7,116 bases of DNA from Alphaproteobacteria bacterium (lineage in GTDB: Bacteria; Pseudomonadota; Alphaproteobacteria; Rhizobiales; Xanthobacteraceae). The stretch spans positions 1,164 to 8,279 of the forward strand of contig VAZQ01000271.1 of NCBI GenBank assembly GCA_005883115.1. Direction: 5' to 3'. A model generated the notes under the pieces. The model had not been told where the DNA came from and made no database searches. It saw only the letters and a program-made list of their open reading frames with translations. A program made the translations under genes and the position numbers. Positions within the stretch are counted from its first letter, which is position 1, and every line of letters begins with the position of its first letter. Below are positions 1 to 6,191 of this stretch, one piece after another.

Positions 1-2348
1 ACCGAGGTCACCGCCGCGGTGGCGCTGTAGGATTGCGGACGCACGCCGCGCGTCTGCAACGCGAGCGCTGCTGCAAGCACCGCGGGCAAGCCGTAACCGA
101 GAAGGATCAGATTGACGAAGCGCCCGCCGACCGGCTCTCCCGTGAGCAGCGGATTCTTGTGTACCGCAAGCTCGAGCACGATGGCCGCGAGCGTCAGCGC
201 CGCGACCGCGAGCGCTCCCACGTCATGCACTACACTGTGGGTGCGCAGGCGCAGCCGTTCGAGTCCGATCGTCATGGCGAGGCCGACCGATACTTGCAGC
301 GCGACCTCGGCAAGGCTCGTGCTGTGGCTGTAGATGTCGCCGTGATGGATGAAGTGGCGGATTTCAAAAAACGCCAGCAGCACGGTGAGCACGATGGCGC
401 CGGAATCGATCACGCGTGCGGGTGCGTCGTCGGCGCGGCGGCGTAAGAGATGCCCGCCGACGGCGAAGGCCGCCGCGCAGAGGCCGTAGCCATAGAGGAG
501 CCAGTTAAAGATTGGCGTCGTGCCGAGGGCCGTGCCGACGATGCGCGGCTCCCAGGCGATGCGCGCCATGACCAGCACCGCTACCGCGGCGGCGAGTAGG
601 CGCAGCGCCGGCAGCGGCCGCCTGTCTGCGACCCAGGCGATGCCGGCCACCATCAGCGCGAGCGCGACCGTGAGCCAGCCCTTCTCGAGGGCCATGGTGA
701 GTGCGAGCGCGAGCGCGCCAACCGCGCCGATGGCGAATATCGCGCCGGCGGCCGCGAGACCCGATGCGGGCGCGCGCTGGTTGAGGCTCTCGGTCGCAAG
801 CGCATAGAGGACGCCAAGTAGCAACCCGCTCGCCGCGAACGGAATCGATGCGTCTAGATTCGCGATGCGATAATAGAGCGCGGCGAGCACGGCGAGCGGC
901 GTGAACACAGCCGATGCGCTCCACAGGATCGGCACGATTGGCCGCTGCGATCGGCCGTGGGCACGATAGCCGGTGATGCCGAAGACGAGCGCAAAGCCGG
1001 TTGCGAGAACGAGATGCCATCCGACGTCTGCCTTCGGCGGCTCGGGTACGGCGCCTGCGACGGGACCGGATGGCATAAGCAGATGCCCGATCTTGAGATC
1101 GACCGCCCAGCGGGCGATGACGAGGATGGCGAGCAGCGCAGCTGCCGGCACGGCCGCCGCCGCCGCTTCTGCGCGCCAGGCAATAGCGGCGGTGGCGGCC
1201 ACGAGCACGGCGAATGCGGTGAGCGCCAGCGGATCGTGGCGGCTCGCCAGCACCAGCACGGCCGCTGCAACGAGATAGGCGGCGAGGGCGGCCGAGGACA
1301 CGCCGTCGATGCGACCCGGCTCTGCATCTGGTCCGAACAAGAGACCGGCGACGATCAATACGGCCGCGAGCGCAAAACCGGCGACAGCGTAAAAGACGTG
1401 CGCTCCGAGCGCGTCGACGCTGACGACACCGACGCCCGGCAAGATCCAGGCCGCGCTGAAGGCCACCGCCGTGATGGCGAGCCAGCGCCACATCCGAATG
1501 CGCGCGAGCGCAAACGCGGCCGCAGTCGCCACCGCAAGATAGATGTAGAGTGCCCAATAGTCGGGGTGCTCGGAGGCGACGAGAAGCGGGGTAAGGTAAG
1601 CGCCGACGAGACCGAGGCCTGCCAGCGCGGGTCCATGCAGCAGCGCGGCGGCGAGCGTTGCGAGCGCCACGACCCCGAGCAGGATGAAAGCCGTGCCCGC
1701 TCCCAAGAAGTCATAGAGCGCGTAGGCGGCATAGACATCGGCATAGGCGACGGTGGTGCCGGCGGCCGTGAGGGTACCCGGGATATGCGCCGCCGGTAGC
1801 CGCGAGATCCCAATCAAGCGCTCGCTCCGGCGCGCCCATTCCCCGGCGGCGACGAGCGCCAACGCCAACATGGCGCCGAGCGCCACCCTTCCGGCGGGCC
1901 CGAGCGATCCCTGCTCGATCGAGTAGCGCACGAGAAAGATGCCGCCGAGCGCGACGGCGACACCTCCGACCCAGACCGCCCATTGCGCGCCCAGGCGTTC
2001 CTCGAGACTCATTCTTGCCGTTTCGGATGTCGGTTGCGGCGGTGGCGACGCAGGCGGCACGACAGGGGAAGGCGTTGCAAGGGCCTCCTCTTGCGTCGGC
2101 GGCGCTGGCTCTACTTCCCGCGGCAGCGCTTCGGACACGGCGATGGGTTCGGCAGGCGGAACTGGCGCGCCCTGCGGCGCCTGGGCCGCCGGCGGCGTCG
2201 CTGCCGCTAGGCGGCCTTCGAGCGAGGCAAGCCGTGCGTCGAGGCGGCGCAAATCCCCGTCGAGCCCGATCGATTTCGCCAGCGCGGCAATGGCGATGAT
2301 CGGGACAGCGAGCAGCAGCAGTACCGCGAGCAGGAGTAATATTGCCAT
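1..2348 (-). CDS. DUF2339 family large multi-span membrane protein, C-terminus cut by the window edge
   Basis: The frame is open without a stop from the ATG at 2348 to the left edge, about 782 codons, so the end is missing. Residues 2-24 form one hydrophobic helix. Residues about 25-50 are a charged, helix-prone stretch with an LDARLASLEGRL pattern (possible coiled coil), followed by a Pro/Ala-rich linker to about 112. The family signature begins at 113 (MSLEERLGAQWAVWVGG, then GGIFLVRYSIEQG). From there the protein is a long run of Ala/Leu/Val-rich membrane helices broken by short loops containing Arg, Trp or Pro. Full-length relatives are usually about 900-1,000 residues, so much of the protein is present. 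The family's function is unknown; it sits in the inner membrane. The start is supported because the N-terminal helix, linker and core are all in this frame; the frame holding an ATG slightly upstream (2362) gives no recognisable protein. No strong Shine-Dalgarno is visible (only GGGCTGGG next to the start). A 16-bp inverted repeat lies 11 bases before the start. Other frames here contain long shadow ORFs. Confidence 0.93.
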   Translation of the reverse strand, partial: MAILLLLAVLLLLAVPIIAIAALAKSIGLDGDLRRLDARLASLEGRLAAATPPAAQAPQGAPVPPAEPIAVSEALPREVEPAPPTQEEALATPSPVVPPASPPPQPTSETARMSLEERLGAQWAVWVGGVAVALGGIFLVRYSIEQGSLGPAGRVALGAMLALALVAAGEWARRSERLIGISRLPAAHIPGTLTAAGTTVAYADVYAAYALYDFLGAGTAFILLGVVALATLAAALLHGPALAGLGLVGAYLTPLLVASEHPDYWALYIYLAVATAAAFALARIRMWRWLAITAVAFSAAWILPGVGVVSVDALGAHVFYAVAGFALAAVLIVAGLLFGPDAEPGRIDGVSSAALAAYLVAAAVLVLASRHDPLALTAFAVLVAATAAIAWRAEAAAAAVPAAALLAILVIARWAVDLKIGHLLMPSGPVAGAVPEPPKADVGWHLVLATGFALVFGITGYRAHGRSQRPIVPILWSASAVFTPLAVLAALYYRIANLDASIPFAASGLLLGVLYALATESLNQRAPASGLAAAGAIFAIGAVGALALALTMALEKGWLTVALALMVAGIAWVADRRPLPALRLLAAAVAVLVMARIAWEPRIVGTALGTTPIFNWLLYGYGLCAAAFAVGGHLLRRRADDAPARVIDSGAIVLTVLLAFFEIRHFIHHGDIYSHSTSLAEVALQVSVGLAMTIGLERLRLRTHSVVHDVGALAVAALTLAAIVLELAVHKNPLLTGEPVGGRFVNLILLGYGLPAVLAAALALQTRGVRPQSYSATAAVTS

Positions 2349-2358
2349 ACCCAGCCCA

Positions 2359-2393
2359 GCATCGTCGCTTCGATGCTATCGAAGCAACGATGC
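2359..2393 (-). repeat. 16-bp inverted repeat just upstream of the DUF2339 start
   Basis: Arms at 2359-2374 and 2378-2393 are complementary over 16 positions with a 3-base spacer (GCT on the plus strand) and one mismatch (C2366 against A2386). In a minus-strand transcript the mismatch becomes a G-U pair, so the RNA hairpin is uninterrupted. No T-run follows it in the minus direction, so it is not a classical intrinsic terminator. It ends 10 bases before the DUF2339 ATG, where it could affect ribosome access or bind a dimeric protein as DNA. Which of these, if any, is unknown. Confidence 0.75.
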
Positions 2394-2495
2394 AAGCGAA
2401 AGCATGCCGAGCTGCGGACCCGGCGCAGAATGGCCTGCACGAGCTCACAGCGAAACAAGAGACGCGACTTTTCGGGTCCAACAAGGAAAGAGGAA

Positions 2496-3005
2496 TTATT
2501 CCAATTCGAGTCGAAACGGATTGGCCTCGTAGGCCATCGCGCCGCGTCCGATGGCGTCGATGGCTGCGACCATGCGGCCCTCGCGACACAACATGCGGTC
2601 GGCAAGCGCCACGAAGCGGCTATTTGGCGTCGCCGTCGCCGAGGCGCGGCGCAGCTCGCGCGCGATCGTCAATTCATCGCGGCGGGGGTTGAGCGCGCAG
2701 GCCGAGACATAAGCGCCTGCCGTGGAGCGGCTGATGCCGGCATAGCAATGCACCACCAGCGGCTTGGCGCGATCCCAGCCGCGCACGAATTCGATCAGCG
2801 CGCTGACATGATCGTCGCAAGGGAGAGTGTAGCCGTCCATCGGCACGCTGATGTCGTCCATGCTCAGAATGAGATGGTTCGCCGCTACGACGCTGCTTGG
2901 CCGTTCGACCCGGTCGGTATCCTTGAGCAACGTGACGACATGGCGCGCGCCGGTCGTTTCGACGGTTTCGTAGAGGCGCGCGAGCGAGCAGACGTGAATC
3001 ATCAT
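2496..3005 (-). CDS. Dual-specificity/tyrosine phosphatase family protein
   Basis: A 169-residue protein carrying the CX5R phosphatase signature HCYAGISRS at residues 86-94. Cys87 is the expected thiol nucleophile and Arg93 the phosphate-binding arginine. The Asp pair in LSMDDISVP (50-51) lies where the family carries its general acid. There is no signal peptide or membrane span, so it is probably cytoplasmic. Size and layout fit the small bacterial tyrosine phosphatase family proteins common in alphaproteobacteria; the substrate (phosphoprotein, phosphoinositide, nucleotide or other) cannot be read from the sequence. Two ATGs lie in tandem at 3005 and 3002. The only purine-rich site, GGGA, is 2 bases from the first and 5 from the second, so the second may be the true start. 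The gene is separated from the HD hydrolase upstream by 147 bases holding a repeat and a candidate promoter, which suggests its own transcription. The stop is TAA; DUF2339 follows after a 147-base palindrome-rich gap. Confidence 0.9.
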   Translation of the reverse strand: MMIHVCSLARLYETVETTGARHVVTLLKDTDRVERPSSVVAANHLILSMDDISVPMDGYTLPCDDHVSALIEFVRGWDRAKPLVVHCYAGISRSTAGAYVSACALNPRRDELTIARELRRASATATPNSRFVALADRMLCREGRMVAAIDAIGRGAMAYEANPFRLELE

Positions 3006-3028
3006 TATCCCGAAGCAGTTCTTGCCCT

Positions 3029-3056
3029 CTTATATGGGGAGGAATTTTGAGATCAA
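3029..3056 (-). promoter_or_regulatory. Candidate sigma-70-type promoter for the phosphatase gene
   Basis: On the minus strand, TTGATC (3056-3051, 4 of 6 to TTGACA) is followed after 16 bases by TATAAG (3034-3029, 5 of 6 to TATAAT). The expected transcript start, near 3022, leaves a leader of about 17 bases before the ATG at 3005. The AT-rich spacer stands out against the GC-rich surroundings. This is motif matching by eye only. Confidence 0.5.
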
Positions 3057-3084
3057 GGCGTCGGTTTGCGGGCCGCTAAATTTG

Positions 3085-3145
3085 TTCCCAATCCAGGGCC
3101 ATCGCCTTTAGCTCAGGGTCCCCGCTTTCGCGAGGACGAACGCAG
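3085..3145 (+). repeat. Degenerate copy of a dispersed REP-like palindromic repeat
   Basis: This segment shares its order of blocks with the element at 6571-6652: TTCCC, then AATCCAGGG, then GGGTCCCCGCT, then GGACGAACG and AGG. The copy here lacks 11 bases between TTCCC and AATCC, which removes the left hairpin. The right hairpin (3118-3125 with 3130-3137, loop TTTC) remains. In a minus-strand RNA it pairs fully with one U-G pair and a GAAA tetraloop, 15 bases after the HD hydrolase stop codon. No T-run follows, so it is more likely an RNA-end stabiliser or a passive repeat than an intrinsic terminator. Shadow translations containing 'PRKRGP' or 'FREDER' come from this kind of repeat, not from a gene. 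Confidence 0.65.
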
Positions 3146-3152
3146 GGCTGCG

Positions 3153-3773
3153 TCATCCACCGACGACTTTGGCGAAGCGCTCGAGATAGCGCCGCTCGGC
3201 CACCTCCGCCGGCCACGGCACCAGATAATCGCGCTCGGTGGCCGCGGAGAATTTCGGCGGCGCGCCGAAGAAACGCCGCGCTTCGCTTGCGGAAAATCCC
3301 GCAAGCCGCGTCGCCTCGAGATAGGCCGCGGCGCGGTCGGATGCCTTGATCAACGCCACAGCATCCGCGGGCAGCTCGGCGGGAAGCCCGAACCGCAGAT
3401 GGATCGCCGCGAGAAGGCGCGCCTCCACCGCCTTGTACGCGTCGCCGATCACCGCCTTGAACGGTGAGATCATGTCTCCGATCACGTATTCCGGGGCGTC
3501 GTGCAGCAGAATGCCGAGGCGGATTGCGCGGTCGAGGCGCGCGCGCTGGCGCGCGATGGCTTCGACCAGCAGCGAATGCTGCGCGACGGAGAAGATGTGC
3601 GCGCCCTCGGTCTGTCCGTTCCAGCGGGCGACGCGCGCGAGCCCGTGCGCGATGTCGGCGATCTCGACGTCGAGCGGGGACGGATCGAGCAGATCGAGCC
3701 GGCGCCCGGACAGCATGCGTTGCCAAGCGCGGAATGCCGCGGAGGCCACTGCCGCTCGCGGCTTTGCCGGCAT
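3153..3773 (-). CDS. HD-domain hydrolase resembling YfbR-type 5'-deoxynucleotidases
   Basis: The chosen start, ATG at 3773, gives 206 residues (MPAKPRAAV...). It lies 5 bases after the tag stop. A longer in-frame version starting at 4007 would run inside tag and adds only Arg-rich shadow sequence. The metal-binding pattern is intact: His66 in FSVAQHS, His91-Asp92 in LLHDAPEYVIGD, and Asp146 in KASDRAAAY. Arg50-Trp51, Glu95 and Asp100 match the positions of functional residues in E. coli YfbR (Arg18-Trp19, Glu72, Asp77), which removes phosphate from deoxynucleoside monophosphates. The expected role is thus a cytoplasmic metal-dependent nucleotide phosphohydrolase, although the exact substrate is inferred. 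E. coli YfbR is about 199 residues, so the length fits. There is no clear Shine-Dalgarno, so translation probably depends on ribosomes finishing tag. A GAAA-capped hairpin from a repeat follows the stop. Confidence 0.88.
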   Translation of the reverse strand: MPAKPRAAVASAAFRAWQRMLSGRRLDLLDPSPLDVEIADIAHGLARVARWNGQTEGAHIFSVAQHSLLVEAIARQRARLDRAIRLGILLHDAPEYVIGDMISPFKAVIGDAYKAVEARLLAAIHLRFGLPAELPADAVALIKASDRAAAYLEATRLAGFSASEARRFFGAPPKFSAATERDYLVPWPAEVAERRYLERFAKVVGG

Positions 3774-3778
3774 CGCGC

Positions 3779-4384
3779 TCAGCGACCCGCCAGCGCGGCG
3801 AGTGGCGCGTGCCGATGGCAGCTCACCACGTGGTCGTTGACCATCCCCGTCGCCTGCATGAAGGCATAGACGATGCTTGGGCCGACGAATTTGAAGCCGC
3901 GGCGCGCCAGCTCCTTGGACATCGCGCGCGAGATGGGCGTTTCCGCCGGCACCAGCGACGTGGAGCGGAAGCGATTGACCTTGGGCCTGCCGCCGACGAA
4001 ATCCCACAGCAGCCGCGAGAAGCCGGGCCCCTTTTCCATGGCATCGAGATAGGCGCGCGCGGAGAGGATCGCGCCCTCGATCTTCATGCGATTGCGCACG
4101 ATGCCCGCATCTTGCATCAGCTTCGCGATTTTCTTCGGCGTGTAACGCGCGATCTTCTCCGGCTCGAAACCGTCGAAGGCGCGCCGGAAATTCTCGCGTT
4201 TGCGCAGGATGGTGATCCAGGACAATCCGGCCTGGAAGCCGTCAAGGATGAGCTTCTCGTAGAGCGCGCGGTCATCGTATTCGGGCACGCCCCATTCGTC
4301 GTCATGATAGGCGACGTAGAGCGGGTCCTGCTTGGGCCAGGGACAGCGTTTGAGTCCGTCCGGATGGAGAAGGACAGGGCTCAT
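3779..4384 (-). CDS. tag: DNA-3-methyladenine glycosylase I
   Basis: A 201-residue base-excision repair enzyme that cuts 3-methyladenine from alkylated DNA, in the helix-hairpin-helix superfamily. It aligns from end to end with E. coli Tag (187 residues) at an offset of 10. The four zinc ligands are present as Cys14, His27, His185 and Cys189 (E. coli Cys4, His17, His175, Cys179). The blocks DPLYVAYHDDEWGVPE, QAGLSWITILRKREN, RRGFKFVG and NDHVV are all recognisable. The position of E. coli Glu38, a residue in the base-binding pocket, is Asp48 here (LILDGFQAGLSW); Trp56 matches Trp46. The start at 4384 is favoured over the in-frame ATG at 4411. It forms an ATGA overlap with the ygfZ stop, has AAGG seven bases upstream, and avoids a longer overlap. 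The coupling implies one transcript with ygfZ and the HD hydrolase that follows. No adaptive-response (Ada) operator was recognised. Confidence 0.95.
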   Translation of the reverse strand: MSPVLLHPDGLKRCPWPKQDPLYVAYHDDEWGVPEYDDRALYEKLILDGFQAGLSWITILRKRENFRRAFDGFEPEKIARYTPKKIAKLMQDAGIVRNRMKIEGAILSARAYLDAMEKGPGFSRLLWDFVGGRPKVNRFRSTSLVPAETPISRAMSKELARRGFKFVGPSIVYAFMQATGMVNDHVVSCHRHAPLAALAGR

Positions 4385-5271
4385 TCCGCGGCCTTCGCCT
4401 CGCCGGGCCACGCAAATTGCGCCCAGGCCGGTTTGACTAGCCGCAATTCGACGCCGCCTGCCACGAGCCGCTCTCCCGCCGCCAGCGCCTCCGCGGCGCG
4501 GTCGAGACGAAGCAGCGCGAGGCCGCGCCCTTCGGCGCCCGAGCCGAACGTGCCGACGGTCCTCTCGCCCGCGCTCACCGGCACGCCGGCCTCGGGCGCA
4601 AAGCCCTCGAACGCCACGGGGACGACGCGCGTGCGCGCCGTGCCCCGGTGCTCGATGCGCGAGACCACCTCTTGTCCGACGAAGCAGCCCTTGTCGAAAT
4701 CGATGCCGCCGAACTGGTCCATGTCGGCCTCGTGCGGGAACGCATCGCCGTAGATGAAATCGAGGCCACCGCGCGGCGCACCGAGCGCGATGCGATGAGC
4801 TTCGTAGGCCGCTGCGTCGACGAGGTCGGCGCCGAGGTCAGCCGCGGCGGCGCCAGCAAGGTGCGGCGGCAACATGCAGCGTAGCCCCAAGGACGCAAGC
4901 CGCGGATCGCGATAGCACAAGCCATATTCCGTAACTGCGCTGCCGTCCCAGGCCGCGAGCACGCCGAGCGTCTCGGACAAATCTTCGATAATGATCTTGG
5001 CGCGCAGCTTGTAGAAGTTGAGCCGCTGCAGCAGCGTCGGCGCGAGCGCGCGCGGGCAGTCGAGGAAGAAGCCGCCGCCGTCGGCGTGCGGGGCTTCCGC
5101 CAGGATGAAATCGACGATGAGCTTGCCCTGCGGCGTGAGCAGGGCGGCAAAGCTCGCGGCGTCCGGCGTCACCTTGGCGATGTCGCTGGTTACGAGTCCG
5201 TTGAGGAATTTGCGCGCGTCGTCGCCATCAACTTTGACGACGCCGCGGTCGGGAAGCAGCGCGGCTTTCAT
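4381..5271 (-). CDS. ygfZ: YgfZ/GcvT-domain folate-binding Fe-S cluster maintenance protein
   Basis: A 296-residue homologue of YgfZ, a tetrahydrofolate-binding relative of the glycine-cleavage T-protein that helps maintain certain Fe-S enzymes such as MiaB. The diagnostic motif KGCFVGQE is at 194-201, with the essential cysteine at 196, followed by VVSRIEHRG. The N-terminal half shows the usual RGVVKVDGDDARKFLNGLVTSD and LLTPQGKLIVDF blocks. A short C-terminal beta-rich part ends in LRLVKPAWAQF. There is no signal peptide, so it is cytoplasmic. The start at 5271 is the natural N-terminus of the family. No Shine-Dalgarno is visible before it (CGATCCGCCCA), so a leaderless or weakly initiated transcript is possible. 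It is the first gene of a tight minus-strand cluster: its TGA overlaps the tag ATG (ATGA), and the HD hydrolase follows. A 429-codon open frame on the opposite strand covers much of ygfZ and tag but is a high-GC shadow. Confidence 0.94.
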   Translation of the reverse strand: MKAALLPDRGVVKVDGDDARKFLNGLVTSDIAKVTPDAASFAALLTPQGKLIVDFILAEAPHADGGGFFLDCPRALAPTLLQRLNFYKLRAKIIIEDLSETLGVLAAWDGSAVTEYGLCYRDPRLASLGLRCMLPPHLAGAAAADLGADLVDAAAYEAHRIALGAPRGGLDFIYGDAFPHEADMDQFGGIDFDKGCFVGQEVVSRIEHRGTARTRVVPVAFEGFAPEAGVPVSAGERTVGTFGSGAEGRGLALLRLDRAAEALAAGERLVAGGVELRLVKPAWAQFAWPGEAKAAE

Positions 5272-5345
5272 TGGGCGGATCGTAGCGGTGTCGCGGCTAA
5301 ACGTAAGGGGCTCGCCGCGCGCTCACAAGCCCTCGACGCATCCAT

Positions 5346-5385
5346 CGTCTTGCCAAAAAGTCTAGCCCGGCAATGACGGTTTTTT
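5346..5385 (+). other. Terminator-like hairpin, or remnant of a dispersed palindrome
   Basis: On the plus strand, CGTC-TTGCC (5346-5354) pairs with GGCAA-T-GACG (5369-5378) across a 14-base loop with a single bulged T. It is followed by G and six T (5380-5385). That shape fits a weak intrinsic terminator reading rightward, but no plus-strand gene precedes it. Read on the minus strand, the block CGTCATTGCCGGGCTAGAC followed by GATGGATGC resembles dispersed repeats I associate with Bradyrhizobium-type genomes, so it may be a decayed repeat. It lies between the stop at 5418 and the ygfZ start. In the minus direction no T-run follows it, so it is unlikely to terminate the upstream gene. Confidence 0.4.
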
Positions 5386-5417
5386 AATTGGCGCCTGTGC
5401 CTGTGGTGCGATGATCC

Positions 5418-6068
5418 TTAGTCGCCGCTGACAAAGAACTGCCAGGCGCCGTCGGGCGAGATTCCGAGCCGGTAGAAAGCATAGGCGCCGAGCTTCATCA
5501 TGTCCTTGTAGTCGGCGCCGGTGACGAGGCGAAACAGCTCGACCTTCTGCTGCGGCGTGAGCGCATCAAGCGACATGCGCACGAAATAGGGCCACACATA
5601 CATCTCTTGTGGCGTGCCTTGGTCGACGTGCACGAAGGCAGCTTCGAGGATCATGGTCATGATCGAGAGTACCTCGATGCCGTCGGAGTCGGGATAGTTC
5701 GCTTTCCAAAAGGCGACAGGATCCTTGTCGTCGGTGAACGAGAAGATCGGCATCGAATCGGTCATCAGCGCTGCGAGCTGCTGCAGGTCGCCGCTGCGCG
5801 CGGCGCCGAGCAGCCGCTCGCGCGTGCGCGCCACCGGCGCCGGCAAGCGAGAGAGATCGGTGATGATCTCGGGAGCAGCGGATGGCGCCGCGGTGTGACC
5901 CTTGCTCTTTTCGGCAGCGGCTGGGTTTTGCGCCGGCTCTGCCGGCGGCGGCTCGGATATTTCTGGCGGCTTGGCGCCCTCGCCGCGAAGGCTTTTCGGG
6001 GCAAGCGCGCTGCCGCTCGCAACGAGCACCAAACACATCAAGAGGCGAAAGCCGATGCGCAGCCGCAT
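5418..6068 (-). CDS. Exported protein of unknown function
   Basis: A 216-residue protein. It begins with a basic N-terminus and hydrophobic stretch (MRLRIGFRLLMCLVLVASG) and a likely signal peptidase I site after SALA near residue 23. It has no lipobox, so a soluble periplasmic protein is expected. A Pro/Ala/Glu-rich linker (about 30-70) leads to a folded domain from about 75 to the end. Conspicuous blocks are LPAPVARTRERLL, FSFTDDKDPVAFWK, FVHVDQGTPQEMYVWPYF, KVELFRLVTGADYKDM and the ending GAWQFFVSGD. I recall similar blocks in hypothetical proteins of Hyphomicrobiales, but I cannot attach a function or family name. The start at 6068 gives a complete signal peptide; GGGG lies seven bases upstream, and a later ATG at codon 11 would truncate the signal. 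The gap of 123 bases to the upstream gene shows no clear promoter or terminator. Codon use is like that of its neighbours. Confidence 0.85.
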   Translation of the reverse strand: MRLRIGFRLLMCLVLVASGSALAPKSLRGEGAKPPEISEPPPAEPAQNPAAAEKSKGHTAAPSAAPEIITDLSRLPAPVARTRERLLGAARSGDLQQLAALMTDSMPIFSFTDDKDPVAFWKANYPDSDGIEVLSIMTMILEAAFVHVDQGTPQEMYVWPYFVRMSLDALTPQQKVELFRLVTGADYKDMMKLGAYAFYRLGISPDGAWQFFVSGD

Positions 6069-6191
6069 GGTCGAGCCCCGATCGATGCCGGGCAGTCTAC
6101 CAGAAGCACGAAATCGGTGGCGAGGTTCCCCGCGGCAGCAGGTTCCGCAACTCTGTCGCAGGCGCGGGCGCCCGTTGCGCGCGCGCCGCGG

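Noticed and set aside
505..1557. Long minus-strand Arg-rich open frame inside the DUF2339 region
   Set aside because: The neighbouring minus-strand frame gives a continuous DUF2339 membrane protein from 2348 to the window edge; this frame is a shadow rich in Arg and Gly.
957..1799. 280-codon plus-strand open frame over the DUF2339 region
   Set aside because: It is antisense to the DUF2339 gene, with low-complexity charged sequence and no domain.
2349..2495. Possible intrinsic terminator after the phosphatase gene
   Set aside because: The hairpins in this gap are not followed by a T-run in the minus direction.
3464..4753. A 429-codon plus-strand open frame opposite the HD, tag and ygfZ genes
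   Set aside because: It is Arg/Ala-rich with no recognisable domain and lies antisense to three well-supported genes; long shadow frames are expected at this GC content.
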